Numbered from the stretch's first letter, positions 1 to 10,989 are shown. The stretch: DNA of 64,000 nt from Salisapilia sapeloensis (GCA_023334545.1 JAADVB010000009.1:1-64000); one strand, 5' to 3'. The notes: generated by a model not told the origin, from the sequence alone. A program made the numbers and translations.

Positions 1-1
1 C

Positions 2-508
2 GACAATGAGATTGAGACGTTCTGTCGCATCATTATGGAGAACCCGAAGAAGTACATGCGATCCATCTTCCTGAGCGTCTACGGCAAGATTTGCACTGGC
101 CTTGCTAAACAGCACGCGCACGTTGCCAACATGCGGAAGCTTGAATACATGATGCAGCATCATTCTAAACAGGATGGCTCTTCGAACCGAAAGGTGGCTG
201 ACTGCGAAGTATGCGGAGGCAAACTCAAGGGCAACGCAAAGCCGTGTCGTCTGTGCTGCCAAATGCTGTGCAAACGCTGCCAGATCAAGCAAGAGATTTG
301 CTTCATCATGCCTGACGCTGAGCTGAAAAAACCCAAGATCAGCTTCTGCGCTGCATGCGTGCACCGAGTAGCCAAGATGGATTCGTACGCTATCGCTTCG
401 GACCAGATCCGGATTGAGCAGGGCGGTCGTCCAGCTGCAAAAACGAATGCATCCGCCTCCGCTGCCAGTTCTTTTTCGAACTCGCGTAGCGCGGACAGCG
501 GAATGTAA
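2..508 (+). CDS. START/FYVE-like protein, C-terminal part (5' end outside window)
   Basis: The reading frame is open from base 2, so the gene starts upstream; the ATG at 35 is probably internal. The visible 168 residues hold a cysteine pattern of FYVE type: CEVC, then a basic stretch ending in CRLC, then CKRC, then FCAAC. The segment before it (FCRIIMENPKKYMRSIFLSV) resembles the helix that ends START domains in the FYVE proteins at 43.8-49.3 kb, so I infer the same START-FYVE layout. The basic HHCR motif needed for tight PI3P binding is missing. The tail after the finger is rich in Ser and Ala and disordered-looking. The role is unknown; lipid or membrane binding is the likely theme. The finger is well supported, the START assignment only by analogy. 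Confidence 0.6.
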   Translation, partial: DNEIETFCRIIMENPKKYMRSIFLSVYGKICTGLAKQHAHVANMRKLEYMMQHHSKQDGSSNRKVADCEVCGGKLKGNAKPCRLCCQMLCKRCQIKQEICFIMPDAELKKPKISFCAACVHRVAKMDSYAIASDQIRIEQGGRPAAKTNASASAASSFSNSRSADSGM

Positions 509-1748
509 CGCCATTTACATCAATTCTTTTGTGCTGAAAATAACAAGCGTGTACATGTTACTTTTATCTGTTCTTGTTGTTACACGTGAGGAGTAGTGTC
601 TACTAACGTGAGCCTGGTTCAAGCCGACATTGTTTGCATGTGCTCGTATTCGATGACGAGCGCACTTCAAGTGAAAGAAGGCACGTTCAAGCACACAAGA
701 CCGATCAGTCCATTCAAGAGCGTTGGGACGATAGCTTCCTCATTAGCACGATGTCAGTCGGCAAGCCCACAGGCTCTATAAGCATCGATGATCGACCGCA
801 TGCACGATAAATGTTATCAGAGCTGTGCTCATGTCGTAGTGGTCGTTGCAGACAACACCAAGCAAGTGATGGCTACTCTCTTCCAGTGACAGATTCTTGC
901 CGTACCCACAGCCGGCCGCATAACCTGAAATCATGTCACGTCGTCGAGTTGCACTATTGCGCTCTCTTGCTTTAACTTTTTCCGCATACAGGTATCCCGT
1001 GCGATCTGTAGAGACATCATCGCATGGATCTTGAAAGGGATCATAGCTTCAAGCGAACTTCAAGTTAGTGGATTTTGTTTCCATAGTTCCTTTTCATTCG
1101 CAAGTTGCCACGGTTTTAGTTTTTTCTCGAGCAATAAACGCTTCACCTTGCTAAGATTTTGTTATGGCGCTACATGACTCTGTGATGCGGTGTACGCTTA
1201 GATAGAGATTTGGCATGACAAATGCCTTTTATCTATGTGACTTTTACCTGGTTTCAATGTTATGATGAGCGTATACTTCGTCATTCTTGCAAATTATTCA
1301 CTTTGCATAAAGCAATACCTTCTTTAGTGGTTGCGTGGAAACTAACTATTGTTCTGTAGCGAGAGGCGTTTATGGTTGTGTCGGTTTTCGATCAATAGAA
1401 ACCAGCTCATTTGTTTGCATGTCAGCGGAATATAGCAAGAGCTGCTCCCTGAAAATAGTATATGTTTGTCATTTAAAAATAGAAAAATGAGCACCAGCTA
1501 TACTTATCAATTTAATCTGGTGGCTTTTTTGTCGCTCATATTCTACCGGCCTGCGTGATGCCTATCTCAGCTACGCAACTACAATGCAATTATAACATAC
1601 CAATCTATCTCAGTCTCGTGCATAAAAGCAAAATGTCCGGAGCACCATCATGCACTAGCTTGATGGTCCAAGGTAAGTTGCAAGATGCCCAGAGGTTTCT
1701 TTTAAAAGATTATAATTTATATTATAATGGCATGTAAGTTCTTAACAA
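509..1748. other. Intergenic, no gene recognised
   Basis: This stretch of 1.24 kb holds only short open frames with no recognisable protein motif on either strand. AT content rises from about 1000 onward. A short ATG-led frame near 1632 runs into a GTAAGT donor-like site, but no following exon was found before the tRNA gene. Confidence 0.5.
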
Positions 1749-1819
1749 GCGCCGTTGGTTTAGTGGTAAAATATCTCGTTGCCATCGAGATGCCCCGGGT
1801 TCGATTCCCGGACGGCGCA
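1749..1819 (+). tRNA. tRNA-Gly (anticodon GCC)
   Basis: A complete 71-nt cloverleaf can be drawn. The acceptor arms GCGCCGT and ACGGCGC pair fully. The anticodon stem is TCTCG/CGAGA around the loop TTGCCAT, with anticodon GCC at 1781-1783. The T arm is CCGGG/CCCGG with loop TTCGATT. The internal Pol III box B matches GGTTCGATTCC exactly at 1798-1808. There is no intron and, as expected for a eukaryotic gene, CCA is not encoded. It reads glycine codons GGC and GGT. Confidence 0.97.
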
Positions 1820-1820
1820 A

Positions 1821-1825
1821 TTTTT
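1821..1825 (+). terminator. RNA polymerase III terminator of tRNA-Gly
   Basis: A run of five T follows the discriminator base of the tRNA after one A. This is the usual minimal Pol III stop signal. Confidence 0.8.
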
Positions 1826-2423
1826 GGGAGCATTTTTGGCCAAATTCACTAGAAGGAAGATGGACTGTATGTGAAGCTTAAGATGGTGGCAGCTACCTCT
1901 ATTCATTGTTGATTGCTTCCTATCACTATTCCACGATGAAATGTAGTTAAAACACAAGTATTCATCAAAACATATTTAAGATTACTACGCGCATTCAATT
2001 TTTTTAAGTGAGCTAAATTAGTTCCGATCTACTTACATTATCCATTGATCATCACGTCACGCATTTTTATGACTGCAAGACTCCCGAGCTTGACCCTCTT
2101 TTGTTTCAGAAGTTTCCAAGTGATGACTTTAATATTCCCTGACTTGAAGGTAACCGAGAGTAGTTCACGAGCACAGCATCCATCTTGCGGAAGATCAGTG
2201 ATACTCTATAAGTTTAGCTATTACTTAAGGCTTGAATTATAAAAGAGCAAGCAAGCGACCGATAGCTCTATGGGCTCTTGGTGGACAGATGTAAACGACT
2301 AAAGATAGTCGATACGTTCGCGTAGTAAGCATGGGTATTCTATTCATCTTATACGATCCAAAAGATATCGTCCACATCTTCCTGCCTGGCAATTTAGCCG
2401 TAATCTCTTTGTCTTTTAGCTCT
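1826..2423. other. Intergenic between tRNA-Gly and MSH1
   Basis: AT-rich, about 0.6 kb. It should contain the 3' untranslated end of the MutS gene on the minus strand. No other gene or repeat is apparent. Confidence 0.5.
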
Positions 2424-5400
2424 TCATTCAGAATAGTCATTTTCGTGGTGACTACTCTTTATCTCGGATAAAAGCTCACTTGCTCGTTCGATCACGGGAG
2501 TTGGACATCCAGCCAAGGCAGCCGTGTGGACGCCATAGGACTTTGTAGCTAGTCCCGGTACAACCCGGTGTGAAAATATCAGTTGCGTCGTCATAGCGTC
2601 GTTCTTTCCTTCCGACTTGTTCCTCTCCAATACTTCCATCCGATGCAACTGCACTTGTTTCCGAACATCCTCGTCTACTACTTTGTCTAAAGACTTGAAA
2701 TGAGACGCAAACAGTGTCCGGACATTCTTTCGAGACAAGTTTTCTAGCACTGCAGCTGCAATCGCAAGACCGTCATCTACCGCAGTCCCTCGACCCACTT
2801 CGTCCATAACCACAAACGAACGTGGCGTAGCTTGTGTCAATATCGTCGCCGTCTCTTGCATCTCCACCATAAACGTACTTCTGTCTGCTGCTAACTCATC
2901 AGCTGAACCGACACGACAGAAGAGCTTATCTACAAGTCCTACTCGAGCAAAGTTCGCCGGTACATAGCTCCCAATCTGTGCCAAGACGACCAAATGTGCA
3001 TTCTGGCGTAAGAAGGTGCTCTTGCCGCCCATATTCGGTCCCGTCAACAGCATACATCCACCAGACTGAAGACTATCGGTTTGTATCTCATCCATACCAT
3101 TCGCTATTAAGTGCAAGTCATTCGGAACGAACGCTCGAATGATGTTCGAGTTTTTGCCACGCAAATGGGCCGATTCGACGACAGCATGTCGACCTTGGTC
3201 TATGTGCAGTTCTCGACTGGTGTCTAGCTCTGGTCGACTAAAGTTCTGCTGCAAAGCTGTGTGTGCATGGGAAGTGAGAACATCCAAGTAGGATAATTGT
3301 CTAGCCATGGCTTGCAATGGTTCTAATAGCGAAAGCACTTCCTGGCGTAGTTTGAGGAAAATTTCGTCTTCTAATCGTTCAACCTCTTGAGAAGCTTCTA
3401 AAACATTACGATTGAGCTGTCGAAGGTCCTCTGGTCGGTATCGGACAGCATTCTTAAGCGATCGAAACGGAAGCGCTTCGTTCATGACACTCCATTCTGG
3501 TGTTTGAATTAGACGATTGTGCTCTTCGTGTGGGATTTCAAGGAAAAACCCTTTCTCTGCTTGGAAGATCACACGCAATCGGTTCGACTTGAGCAGTTTT
3601 CGATACTTTTCTTGAAGCTCCGTCCGCACTGATGTTGCAGAACGCGCATCAGTGTACACAAGCTCACGCCATTGATCTAGTTCCTCGCTATATCCTGTTG
3701 CTACGAATCCTCTTCGGTTATTAAGACCTGTCATATCGTCTTTTACTGCTGCCTGTATCTCCTGCGCCACTGCCGCTATTCGGTTTTCGTCAGATGCATC
3801 GTCGACACCTGATCCTTTCAGACGTGCGCAACACTCTTGAATGATAGATGGCATGTCTACGCCAGTACCAACAGTCTTTTCGCTGCGTTTACGATGGTTT
3901 TCAAGGAACGATGCAAGGTTTCCAGCTTGCAGGATTGTCATGGAAATGTTCTTAAGGTCTCTAGGTGTACCTGCACTGACCGATAGTCGTTGCAAGCTCC
4001 GTTCCATGTCGAAAATGTCTTCCAAGTGCTTGCGAGTAGACTGCAGTAGTCGTTCTTGCTCAAAGAAATATGTTACAGCGTCCAATCGGTCATTTAGTTT
4101 GTCAAGGTTTAGCAATGGAGCTGCTAGGTGAGAGGCGAGAAGTCGAGATCCTCCTGGCGTAATCGTCGCATCAATTGCTGCAAGTAAGCTAGAAGCCTTG
4201 GATCCTGCGAGTGACTTGGACAGTTCAAGTGCCTTCCACGCACTCGAGTCAATAAGCATATTGTCAGATGATTCAACATGTTGCGGTGGTCGTGCCAACA
4301 CCCGTTTCTGTTGCTGTGTAAAGTCAACGTAGTCTACGACAGCTCCGATTGCATGTTGTTCCGTCTTGTGTAAGGATGAGATGAAGGAACCTTCACGCAC
4401 ATACCTATCGCGTGCTTTAGAGCCGTCAAACGTTTCCAACGGGCGATAAGTCCGCATGCATTCCGATGGAAGTGCAGTTTCTAAAAGCTCTTTGACTGGT
4501 GTCATTGAGCTGTCGTCTGCATCTGCATGCTGGAAGGTTGACGGGAGTAGAATCTCTTTTGGTGCACACCGAGCGATGGCACTTGCCAGTCGGTCTGTGG
4601 TTGCAATAGTGGATACGAATTCACCAGTGGACAGATCTGCCCATGCGAGTCCCCACGTTTGTTCGCTTTCTGTAGAGGATGCACCTGTAGGTGGAAATAA
4701 AGCTGCTAAATTATTGTTTTCTTCTGGCGTAAGCATATTGTCTTCGACTAATGAGCCTGGAGTCACCACTCGAACTACCTGTCTGTCTACGATAGATGCA
4801 TTTCCTCGCTTCCGAGCAACTGATGCTGCCTGTTCGATATTGTCAGCCCGACTAATTCGATTTGGTATTGACAATGAAACACAAGTACCTCAACTTGCTC
4901 ACAAATGGCAACCTTTAGACCATGATGCATCACCTGTACATATTGGAAAGTTAATTTGCATCGTCTAGATGGCGAATGCTTTAATATGGCTGAACGTACA
5001 AGTTTTTCCACATGAGTATTGAGAGAGGATACTGGGAAACCGCACATTTTACTATCTTCCGACTGCTTTGTCCTTTTAGCCAACGCTAGACCAAGTAGCT
5101 AGCAAACGCATCAATATATAGTTGACATCATGACTGCGTACTGTCTTACTCGAGAAGCTTTGGTCGCATCATCACCAAAAAATTCAAAGAAATCGCCGAC
5201 TTGGAAGAGCAACATACAGTCTAAAGGCAGATATGTGCACTTAGGTCATTGGACAGTAAATCAGTACGAAGCAAAAGCTGTAATTACCTGGATACTCCTT
5301 TTTGCGCTGACGGTACTGCTTAGCGAGAGGCGTATTGCCACTCACAGTAGCCAACGATCGAGTCAAACGATTTCCATTATAAGTTTCCTTTGGTATATGC

Positions 5401-5474
5401 ACCAAGGATGTCCTAGGTGTCCATGCATGAGCTGTATTTACTTGCCATCGACGCCAATTACTCCAGCGCCACAT
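2424..5474 (-). CDS. MSH1: Mitochondrial-type DNA mismatch repair protein MutS (MSH1-like)
   Basis: Predicted 935-residue MutS ATPase that would recognise mismatches and small loops in DNA. My model has five exons on the minus strand: 5474-5288, 5220-5150, 5098-5000, 4933-4889 and 4829-2424. The four introns (67, 51, 66, 59 nt) all lie in the first 650 bases and keep frame. The N-terminus is rich in Trp and Arg with no early acidic residue, like a mitochondrial presequence. The MutS I motif reads LLFQVGDFFEFFGDDA, with the mismatch-probing F-x-E as Phe73 and Glu75. The Walker A TGPNMGGKSTF lies near residue 731 and Walker B VVMDEVGRGT near 805. The layout is that of bacterial MutS1 and MSH1; the plant GIY-YIG tail is absent. 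The family assignment is sure; the organelle is inferred from the presequence. Confidence 0.93.
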
Positions 5475-5602
5475 TGTCTACTGTCCATGTCATACTTGAT
5501 GTCCATCGATCTGCACGTGATTGGCAGAAAATCTATATGATGACATTGATTGGACAAAACCACAGTCTTGATATAAAGTGGGCACATAACACGAATACGT
5601 AA
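5475..5602. promoter_or_regulatory. Bidirectional promoter interval MSH1 / HMBS with two ATTGG boxes
   Basis: Only 128 bases separate the start codons of two divergent genes. Two inverted CCAAT pentamers (ATTGG) lie at 5520-5524 and 5549-5553, both in the context GATTGG and 29 bases apart. CCAAT boxes bind NF-Y in other eukaryotes; their use here is inference. Confidence 0.4.
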
Positions 5603-7173
5603 ATGGAGACCAAGGGTACCGAGGGTAAGACGACAGTCTATGTGTCATCACGCAAGAGCGATCTTGCCATGGCCCAGACGAATGAAGTCGTGGGTAAGCT
5701 ACAGGTACATTTGCTATAAATATTTTATTACCACGTAGGGACACCCAAAACATCATGGTGTGGACTGACGGGATGAACAATGGCCGCAATTGACCCATGC
5801 ATGCAATAGGAATGCTTCCCAAACATTGAATTTGTCATTGGCCAAGAAGACTCGCTCGGAGACAAGGTATGCACACATCCTAGCATGCGATACAAGTATA
5901 AACGACTGACGAGAACTCTATTGTGATTTGAATAGGACCAAAAGAGCCACTTGAGCGACCTTGGCACATCGATGAATACTGGAGTCTTCACCAAGTCGCT
6001 CGAGGTACCTTTCAACTTGCAATAGTAAAGATAGTATCATGCTAAATTCTGTATCGTTAGGAGCAACTTATTGCTGGCAAAACCGCCTTTGCGGTCCACT
6101 CTTTGAAGGACATGCCAACGCAGCTACCTCCTGGACTGATGTTGGCATCCATCACTAAGCGTGCCGGCCCAGAAGATGCTGTCATTCTCCACCCGAAGCA
6201 CAAGGCAAATGGAATCACTAAGCTAGAGCAACTGCCAGAGGGTAGTGTCATCGGCACCAGTTCATTACGTCGTGAAGCGCTTCTCTTACAGTACGTCTAT
6301 TTAACCACTCGACCTCGTCTCTCGTTCTCATGGGAGTACTCTATAGCTTGCACCCATCGTTTACTATCAAAACGATTCGTGGCAACATCCACACGCGATT
6401 GTCCAAATTGGAGAATGGAGACGACTACGATGCGATCGTCATTGCCGCCTGTGGCTATAAGCGTGTTGGCATGGGAGATCGACTTGATCAGGTAGCTTTC
6501 ACACGACAAAAAACTTCCTTAAGACACATCTGAATTGTATTTTACAGATTCTATCTGCGGATACCTTTGGCTATGGTGTCGGCCAAGCTAGTATCGGCAT
6601 CGAATGCCGTATTGGCGACCAAGAGGTACATTTCTTCCGCTACTTGTTCGATGAAGAGAAATACTGAGTATGCGTGGCATGGTGCAGACTCTAGATATGG
6701 TGCGTAAAGTCCAGGATGAAGTCTCTGCCCAGCAGTGTCTCGCGGAGAGAAGTCTGCTGTATCATATTGAAGGAGGCTGCCAGGTTCGATACAATAGACA
6801 CATCATTGCTGTATCCATCGCACTAACTCTAGTCTGATTAGATCGCTATGGGTGTGAACACGACGATGGACGGAGACGAGCTGACTCTTACTGCGACTGT
6901 GTTGTCGAGAGATGGCAAGCAGAGCGTCCGAGGTTTGCTACATCTTCAACAGTATATAGAGACACTTGGTTCTTACCCGCTTGAATAGACACTGCTTCTG
7001 GCAACCTTGCGGATGCGGAAGCGATTGGTAAGTCTCTTGCCGAAAAGTTGCTTCAGCATGAACTCGCGGCTGCGTTGATTGGAGACGCTCGTGAGAAGAG
7101 AGTACCGACGTATGGCAGTGCAGAGACACCAGGAGATGCTGCTGCTGCCGCTGCCGCTGCTGCGAAGCAATAA
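5603..7173 (+). CDS. HMBS: Hydroxymethylbilane synthase (porphobilinogen deaminase)
   Basis: Joins four porphobilinogen molecules into the linear tetrapyrrole of the haem pathway. My model has nine exons: 5603-5704, 5810-5866, 5936-6004, 6061-6290, 6347-6491, 6548-6625, 6688-6783, 6842-6932 and 6989-7173, giving 350 residues. Introns are 56 to 105 nt. Family motifs run in order: [16 protein letters not shown], the catalytic-aspartate motif [10 protein letters not shown], the arginine-rich substrate loop [16 protein letters not shown], and IEGGCQ with the cysteine that carries the dipyrromethane cofactor. Length is normal for the family and no targeting peptide is evident, which suggests a cytosolic enzyme. 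The C-terminus ends in a run of nine alanines, an addition outside the known fold. This is the most intron-dense gene in the window. Confidence 0.95.
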
Positions 7174-7295
7174 TAGAGGTAGACGATGCCAGCTGCAGAT
7201 ACTTTGCTCATCACAAGACAGTGTGCAGACTGATTCAAATACAAACACTGTGCTGAAAAGATGCTAGTGGACATCTTGAATGATTGCGGAGTAGT

Positions 7296-7832
7296 TTATG
7301 CTACTCGGCAGTTGTCTTCCTTCGTACGGGTCGATGTACTGGCTGTGATCGTTGTATTTGTTAGAATCCATTTCTCCATCATTCGTGGCATTGGTACAGG
7401 CGCACACTCCATGTCATCCCACAAGTACAAATGACTTTCGTCCATATCTGCACGCATCTGCTGTAGCTTGGAGTAATTCTTGTCGACATGCCGTTGGAAA
7501 TCTGTTGGTGGTCGGACATGATGGCACTTGATGTAATGCCACAAGCCTTCTGGCCAGCAGTAGGTACCGTCCGTCATGGTACATGCTCCCATGACTTTCG
7601 GATCGTCTTGAGACTCGACACACTCCGAAAAGCGACAAAAGCTATAGCCTAGCTCATAGCTTTCGACAAAGGCACCACTTGTCAAGTACCAGTATAGTTT
7701 ATTCACTATTTCTGGGTTTCCCTTAATCCAAGCGTCGTCCACAAGCTCCCGAGGGTCCAGACGATCATCTGCATCGCCACCAGTGGATAGTTTACGCTCC
7801 AGGTCGCACCAAAACCCCACTTCCTTTAGCAT
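7296..7832 (-). CDS. Conserved Trp/Cys-containing protein of unknown function
   Basis: Single exon, 178 residues, starting at the ATG 7832. It contains DDAWIKG, then an aromatic stretch YELGYSFCRFSEC, then TMTDGTYCWPEGLWHYIKCH and RPPTDFQRHVD. I recognise this order (a Y.G.S.CRF motif followed by LTDG..WPEGL.HYI..H) from small uncharacterised proteins found in bacteria and eukaryotes, but know no function for them. No signal peptide or membrane segment is seen. It is divergent from the M16 peptidase gene 100 bases away and convergent with HMBS at a distance of 122 bases. The serine- and threonine-rich tail (TNTTITASTSTRTK) is probably disordered. Confidence 0.75.
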   Translation of the reverse strand: MLKEVGFWCDLERKLSTGGDADDRLDPRELVDDAWIKGNPEIVNKLYWYLTSGAFVESYELGYSFCRFSECVESQDDPKVMGACTMTDGTYCWPEGLWHYIKCHHVRPPTDFQRHVDKNYSKLQQMRADMDESHLYLWDDMECAPVPMPRMMEKWILTNTTITASTSTRTKEDNCRVA

Positions 7833-7932
7833 TATGCCTTGATAAGCAAATGATTTCCAAGTTGTTTAATTTGTAGCGAATTTCTTATAATCGATTCGCT
7901 CGGACGAGATACGTTTCACATGTGTGTCAAAA

Positions 7933-10900
7933 ATGGACAAGCGACTTGATCGAACGGAGGATCATCTATGGGTCTCACCTCTGGATGAGCACAAGTACAA
8001 GTGGTTGGAGCTCCCGAATGGACTACGGGCACTTGTGATCTCGGATAAAACAGCTGAGAGAGCTGCAGCTTCACTCGCCGTTGGCGTTGGCTCATTCGCC
8101 GACCCAGAAGACATTCCTGGCTTGGCACACTTTTGTGAGCACATGCTCTTCCTTGGAACGGAAAAGTACCCGGAAGAAGCAAGCTATACACAGTACCTTT
8201 CATTGCACGGTGGATCGAGTAATGCATACACTGCGTCTCGATCTACCAATTTCTATTTTGACATCGATGCTCCGTATTTACATGGCGCACTTGATCGTTT
8301 TGCTCAGTTTTTCATAGCTCCATTGTTCACTCCCGAAGCAACACTGCGTGAAATGAAAGCAGTTGATTCTGAATTCACGAACGGCTTGCAAGATGACGAT
8401 TGGCGAAGTATGCAAACGATCCATTCTCTAGCCAATCCCGACCATCCTCTTCATAAATTTACTTGTGGCAACCTTCAGACACTACTAGAGATTCCAGAGA
8501 AAGCTGGCATCAACGTACGAGAACGACTGCTAGATTTTTATCACACCTACTACTCTGCCAATACCATGACATTGGCTGTCCACGGGCGTGAGTCGTTGGA
8601 AACGTTAAGTTCATGGGTTTTAGAGCTCTTCCAAGACGTTCGAACGACTGAAAAACTTCCTCCAAGCATGACACCGAAAGATAATGCGCTTCCTTTTACT
8701 CGAGAGCATCACTTTGGTCACGTGTTGGAAATTGCATCGATTAAAGACTTGCATTCTCTCTCACTCGTATGGATGGCACCTCCGTTCCATCGACCGAATT
8801 CCCCAATACCAGTCGACTCGTGGCACACACTGCAGACAGCGTATGTGGTCGGAGATATCATTGGCGACGAAAGCGAAGGATCTCTACTGTCTCTCCTCAG
8901 GCAGAAACAATGGGCGAATGGACTCTGGGCTGGCACCGACGACGATCATCCAGACTTTACAACCTTTTCCATTGATGTTATGCTAACAGAGAAAGGATTG
9001 GAACAACGCCGGGACGTCATTGCGTTGATCTTCCAGTTCCTAGATTTGTTGAGAAGGAATGTACCGCTCGACGCTTGGAGGTTTGAAGAGCAGCAGACGA
9101 TCGCAACGACCGAGTTCTTGTATATGGAAAGAATGCAACCAGTTTCTCTAGTACAGTTCGTCGCAGCTAACTTGCAGACATCGCCTTCCACGGACGCATT
9201 GCTGGCTCAACCACTGCATTATCCTTACAACCCTGATAGCGTCGGAAAGCTGTTGCAACTCCTGACACCAGACCGCATGATGGTTCAGATTGCCTCTAAG
9301 AATGTCGAGACAGAAGCGGAAGAAAAGTATTACGGTACAAAGTATCGTCATTATCCAGTGGATGCAAACTTTATCGCAAGTCTAAGCTCGTTGCCGACTA
9401 GTGATAGCATGAGACTACCACGTCCGAACGATTACATTTGCCGAAATTTTTCTCTTATTAAGCCACAGCAAGTTGGCCTTCACCCATCTGCTCAAGGTGT
9501 CGACTCTCTGAAAGACCCACCGAAGAAGCTTCGAGACGACGATTTCTGTCGACTATGGTACAAGCCAGATGTGCATTTTGACCGGCCACGAAGTTACATT
9601 CATCTATCGATCTATACACGTGCAGCAGACATCTCGCCTCTCACGACTGCACTGACAAATCTCTTTGTCAATTGTCTTCATGAAGAACTAGCAGAGTCGA
9701 CGTACAAAGCGATGCAGGCTGGCGTCATGTACGACGTATCGTCATCCTCCACTGCGATCCACCTAGACGTGAGTGGGTACAGTGGTAAAGTACATAAACT
9801 ACTGAATCACGTTGTCTCTCGCATGCTCTGTTTCTGCCAGGATATCACGACAGAAACCTTTGGTCGCGTCAAACGAGACATGAAACGTAGCTATGACAAT
9901 ATGCGTTTGGATGAGAGCTGTGACCAAGCGATGCAAGCATGTCGATACCTTTTGCTCGAGAACGAGTGGAGTGTGCATGACATGCGGCGAGCTATATCTC
10001 GATGCAGATTACCCATGGTGCACAACCACGCTCGTATGCTCTTCCGTCAGTGCTATCTTGAAGCCATTGTGTACGGTAACCTCGTTCAAGATGACGCTAG
10101 GAGTATCGTGTCTGATGTATTGCATAAGCTTGTTGTTGATGCTGGTACGACGCCAGTACCATTCTCTCAACTGTTCGAGTGGAGTGCACGCCACGTCCAG
10201 CTTCCGATCAAGACAGAGTGCATTTACCCTGTGGCGAACATGAACCCGAACAGTACCAACTCGGCAGTAGACGTTGAATTCGAGATAGGCCGACGGACGC
10301 TATGGGATCGTGTTTGTGTTGCAATTGTCGATCAAGTGATTCAAGATCCGTTCTTCAATCAGCTTCGTACGAATGAGCAGCTTGGATATACTGTGTTTTG
10401 CTACCCTGTCCGTCGTGCAGGCATCCAACGGTACAGACTCGTGGTACAGTCGAGTGTCGCGGCACCAGAGTATCTAGACCAACGGATCGATAGCTTTTTA
10501 CTTGATATGAGCAACTCCCTCGCGTCCATGGATACTGTCCAGTTCCAAAAGTATGTTAAGGCAGTTGCACAGGGCTATCGCGAAAGACCGAAGAATCAAG
10601 AGGAGGAGATGAATGTGCTGACGAGTGAGATCCTGAGTCAGCAGTATTCATTCGGAAGATTCGACATGCTAGCGGAATTGGCCGAAACTGTAACGCTGCC
10701 GGATGTACTCGACTTTTTCGACCAGCACCTCAGCCCTGACGCTCCCAACCGTCGAAAGTTGAGCGTTAGGGTCTACGGGAAAACCACACCTCTGGAGCAA
10801 ATGGCTTGTGACGATCTTAACGGAGCTTTGACTCTCCATGCAGCGGGTGTATCGGCAGCAACAACATTTGCACCAGAAATATCCGACGAACGGAAGGGTA

Positions 10901-10989
10901 CGAAGACAATGATAATCGAGGATCCGATTATTTTTAAACAGAGCATGGATATGCATCCAGCGGTTCGCCCATGGCAGACTTCTAGGTAA
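7933..10989 (+). CDS. Insulysin-like M16 zinc metallopeptidase
   Basis: Intronless gene for 1018 residues, close to the usual length of insulin-degrading enzyme and yeast Ste23. The ATG at 7933 is the first in frame and lies just ahead of conserved sequence. The inverted zinc motif HxxEH is His66-Phe-Cys-Glu69-His70, and the third zinc ligand, in AVDSEF, is Glu147. The spacing of 77 from His70 equals that in human IDE. The inactive C-terminal half is also present, with NEQLGYTVFCYPVRR typical of the IDE group. No signal peptide is seen, so a cytosolic or peroxisomal role in breaking down peptides is likely. Family assignment is firm; whether it matches IDE or nardilysin more closely needs a tree, though no acidic nardilysin insert is present. 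Confidence 0.92.
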   Translation: MDKRLDRTEDHLWVSPLDEHKYKWLELPNGLRALVISDKTAERAAASLAVGVGSFADPEDIPGLAHFCEHMLFLGTEKYPEEASYTQYLSLHGGSSNAYTASRSTNFYFDIDAPYLHGALDRFAQFFIAPLFTPEATLREMKAVDSEFTNGLQDDDWRSMQTIHSLANPDHPLHKFTCGNLQTLLEIPEKAGINVRERLLDFYHTYYSANTMTLAVHGRESLETLSSWVLELFQDVRTTEKLPPSMTPKDNALPFTREHHFGHVLEIASIKDLHSLSLVWMAPPFHRPNSPIPVDSWHTLQTAYVVGDIIGDESEGSLLSLLRQKQWANGLWAGTDDDHPDFTTFSIDVMLTEKGLEQRRDVIALIFQFLDLLRRNVPLDAWRFEEQQTIATTEFLYMERMQPVSLVQFVAANLQTSPSTDALLAQPLHYPYNPDSVGKLLQLLTPDRMMVQIASKNVETEAEEKYYGTKYRHYPVDANFIASLSSLPTSDSMRLPRPNDYICRNFSLIKPQQVGLHPSAQGVDSLKDPPKKLRDDDFCRLWYKPDVHFDRPRSYIHLSIYTRAADISPLTTALTNLFVNCLHEELAESTYKAMQAGVMYDVSSSSTAIHLDVSGYSGKVHKLLNHVVSRMLCFCQDITTETFGRVKRDMKRSYDNMRLDESCDQAMQACRYLLLENEWSVHDMRRAISRCRLPMVHNHARMLFRQCYLEAIVYGNLVQDDARSIVSDVLHKLVVDAGTTPVPFSQLFEWSARHVQLPIKTECIYPVANMNPNSTNSAVDVEFEIGRRTLWDRVCVAIVDQVIQDPFFNQLRTNEQLGYTVFCYPVRRAGIQRYRLVVQSSVAAPEYLDQRIDSFLLDMSNSLASMDTVQFQKYVKAVAQGYRERPKNQEEEMNVLTSEILSQQYSFGRFDMLAELAETVTLPDVLDFFDQHLSPDAPNRRKLSVRVYGKTTPLEQMACDDLNGALTLHAAGVSAATTFAPEISDERKGTKTMIIEDPIIFKQSMDMHPAVRPWQTSR

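Noticed and set aside
1632-1690. ATG-led short frame ending at a GTAAGT site
   Set aside because: No acceptor and downstream exon could be found before the tRNA gene.
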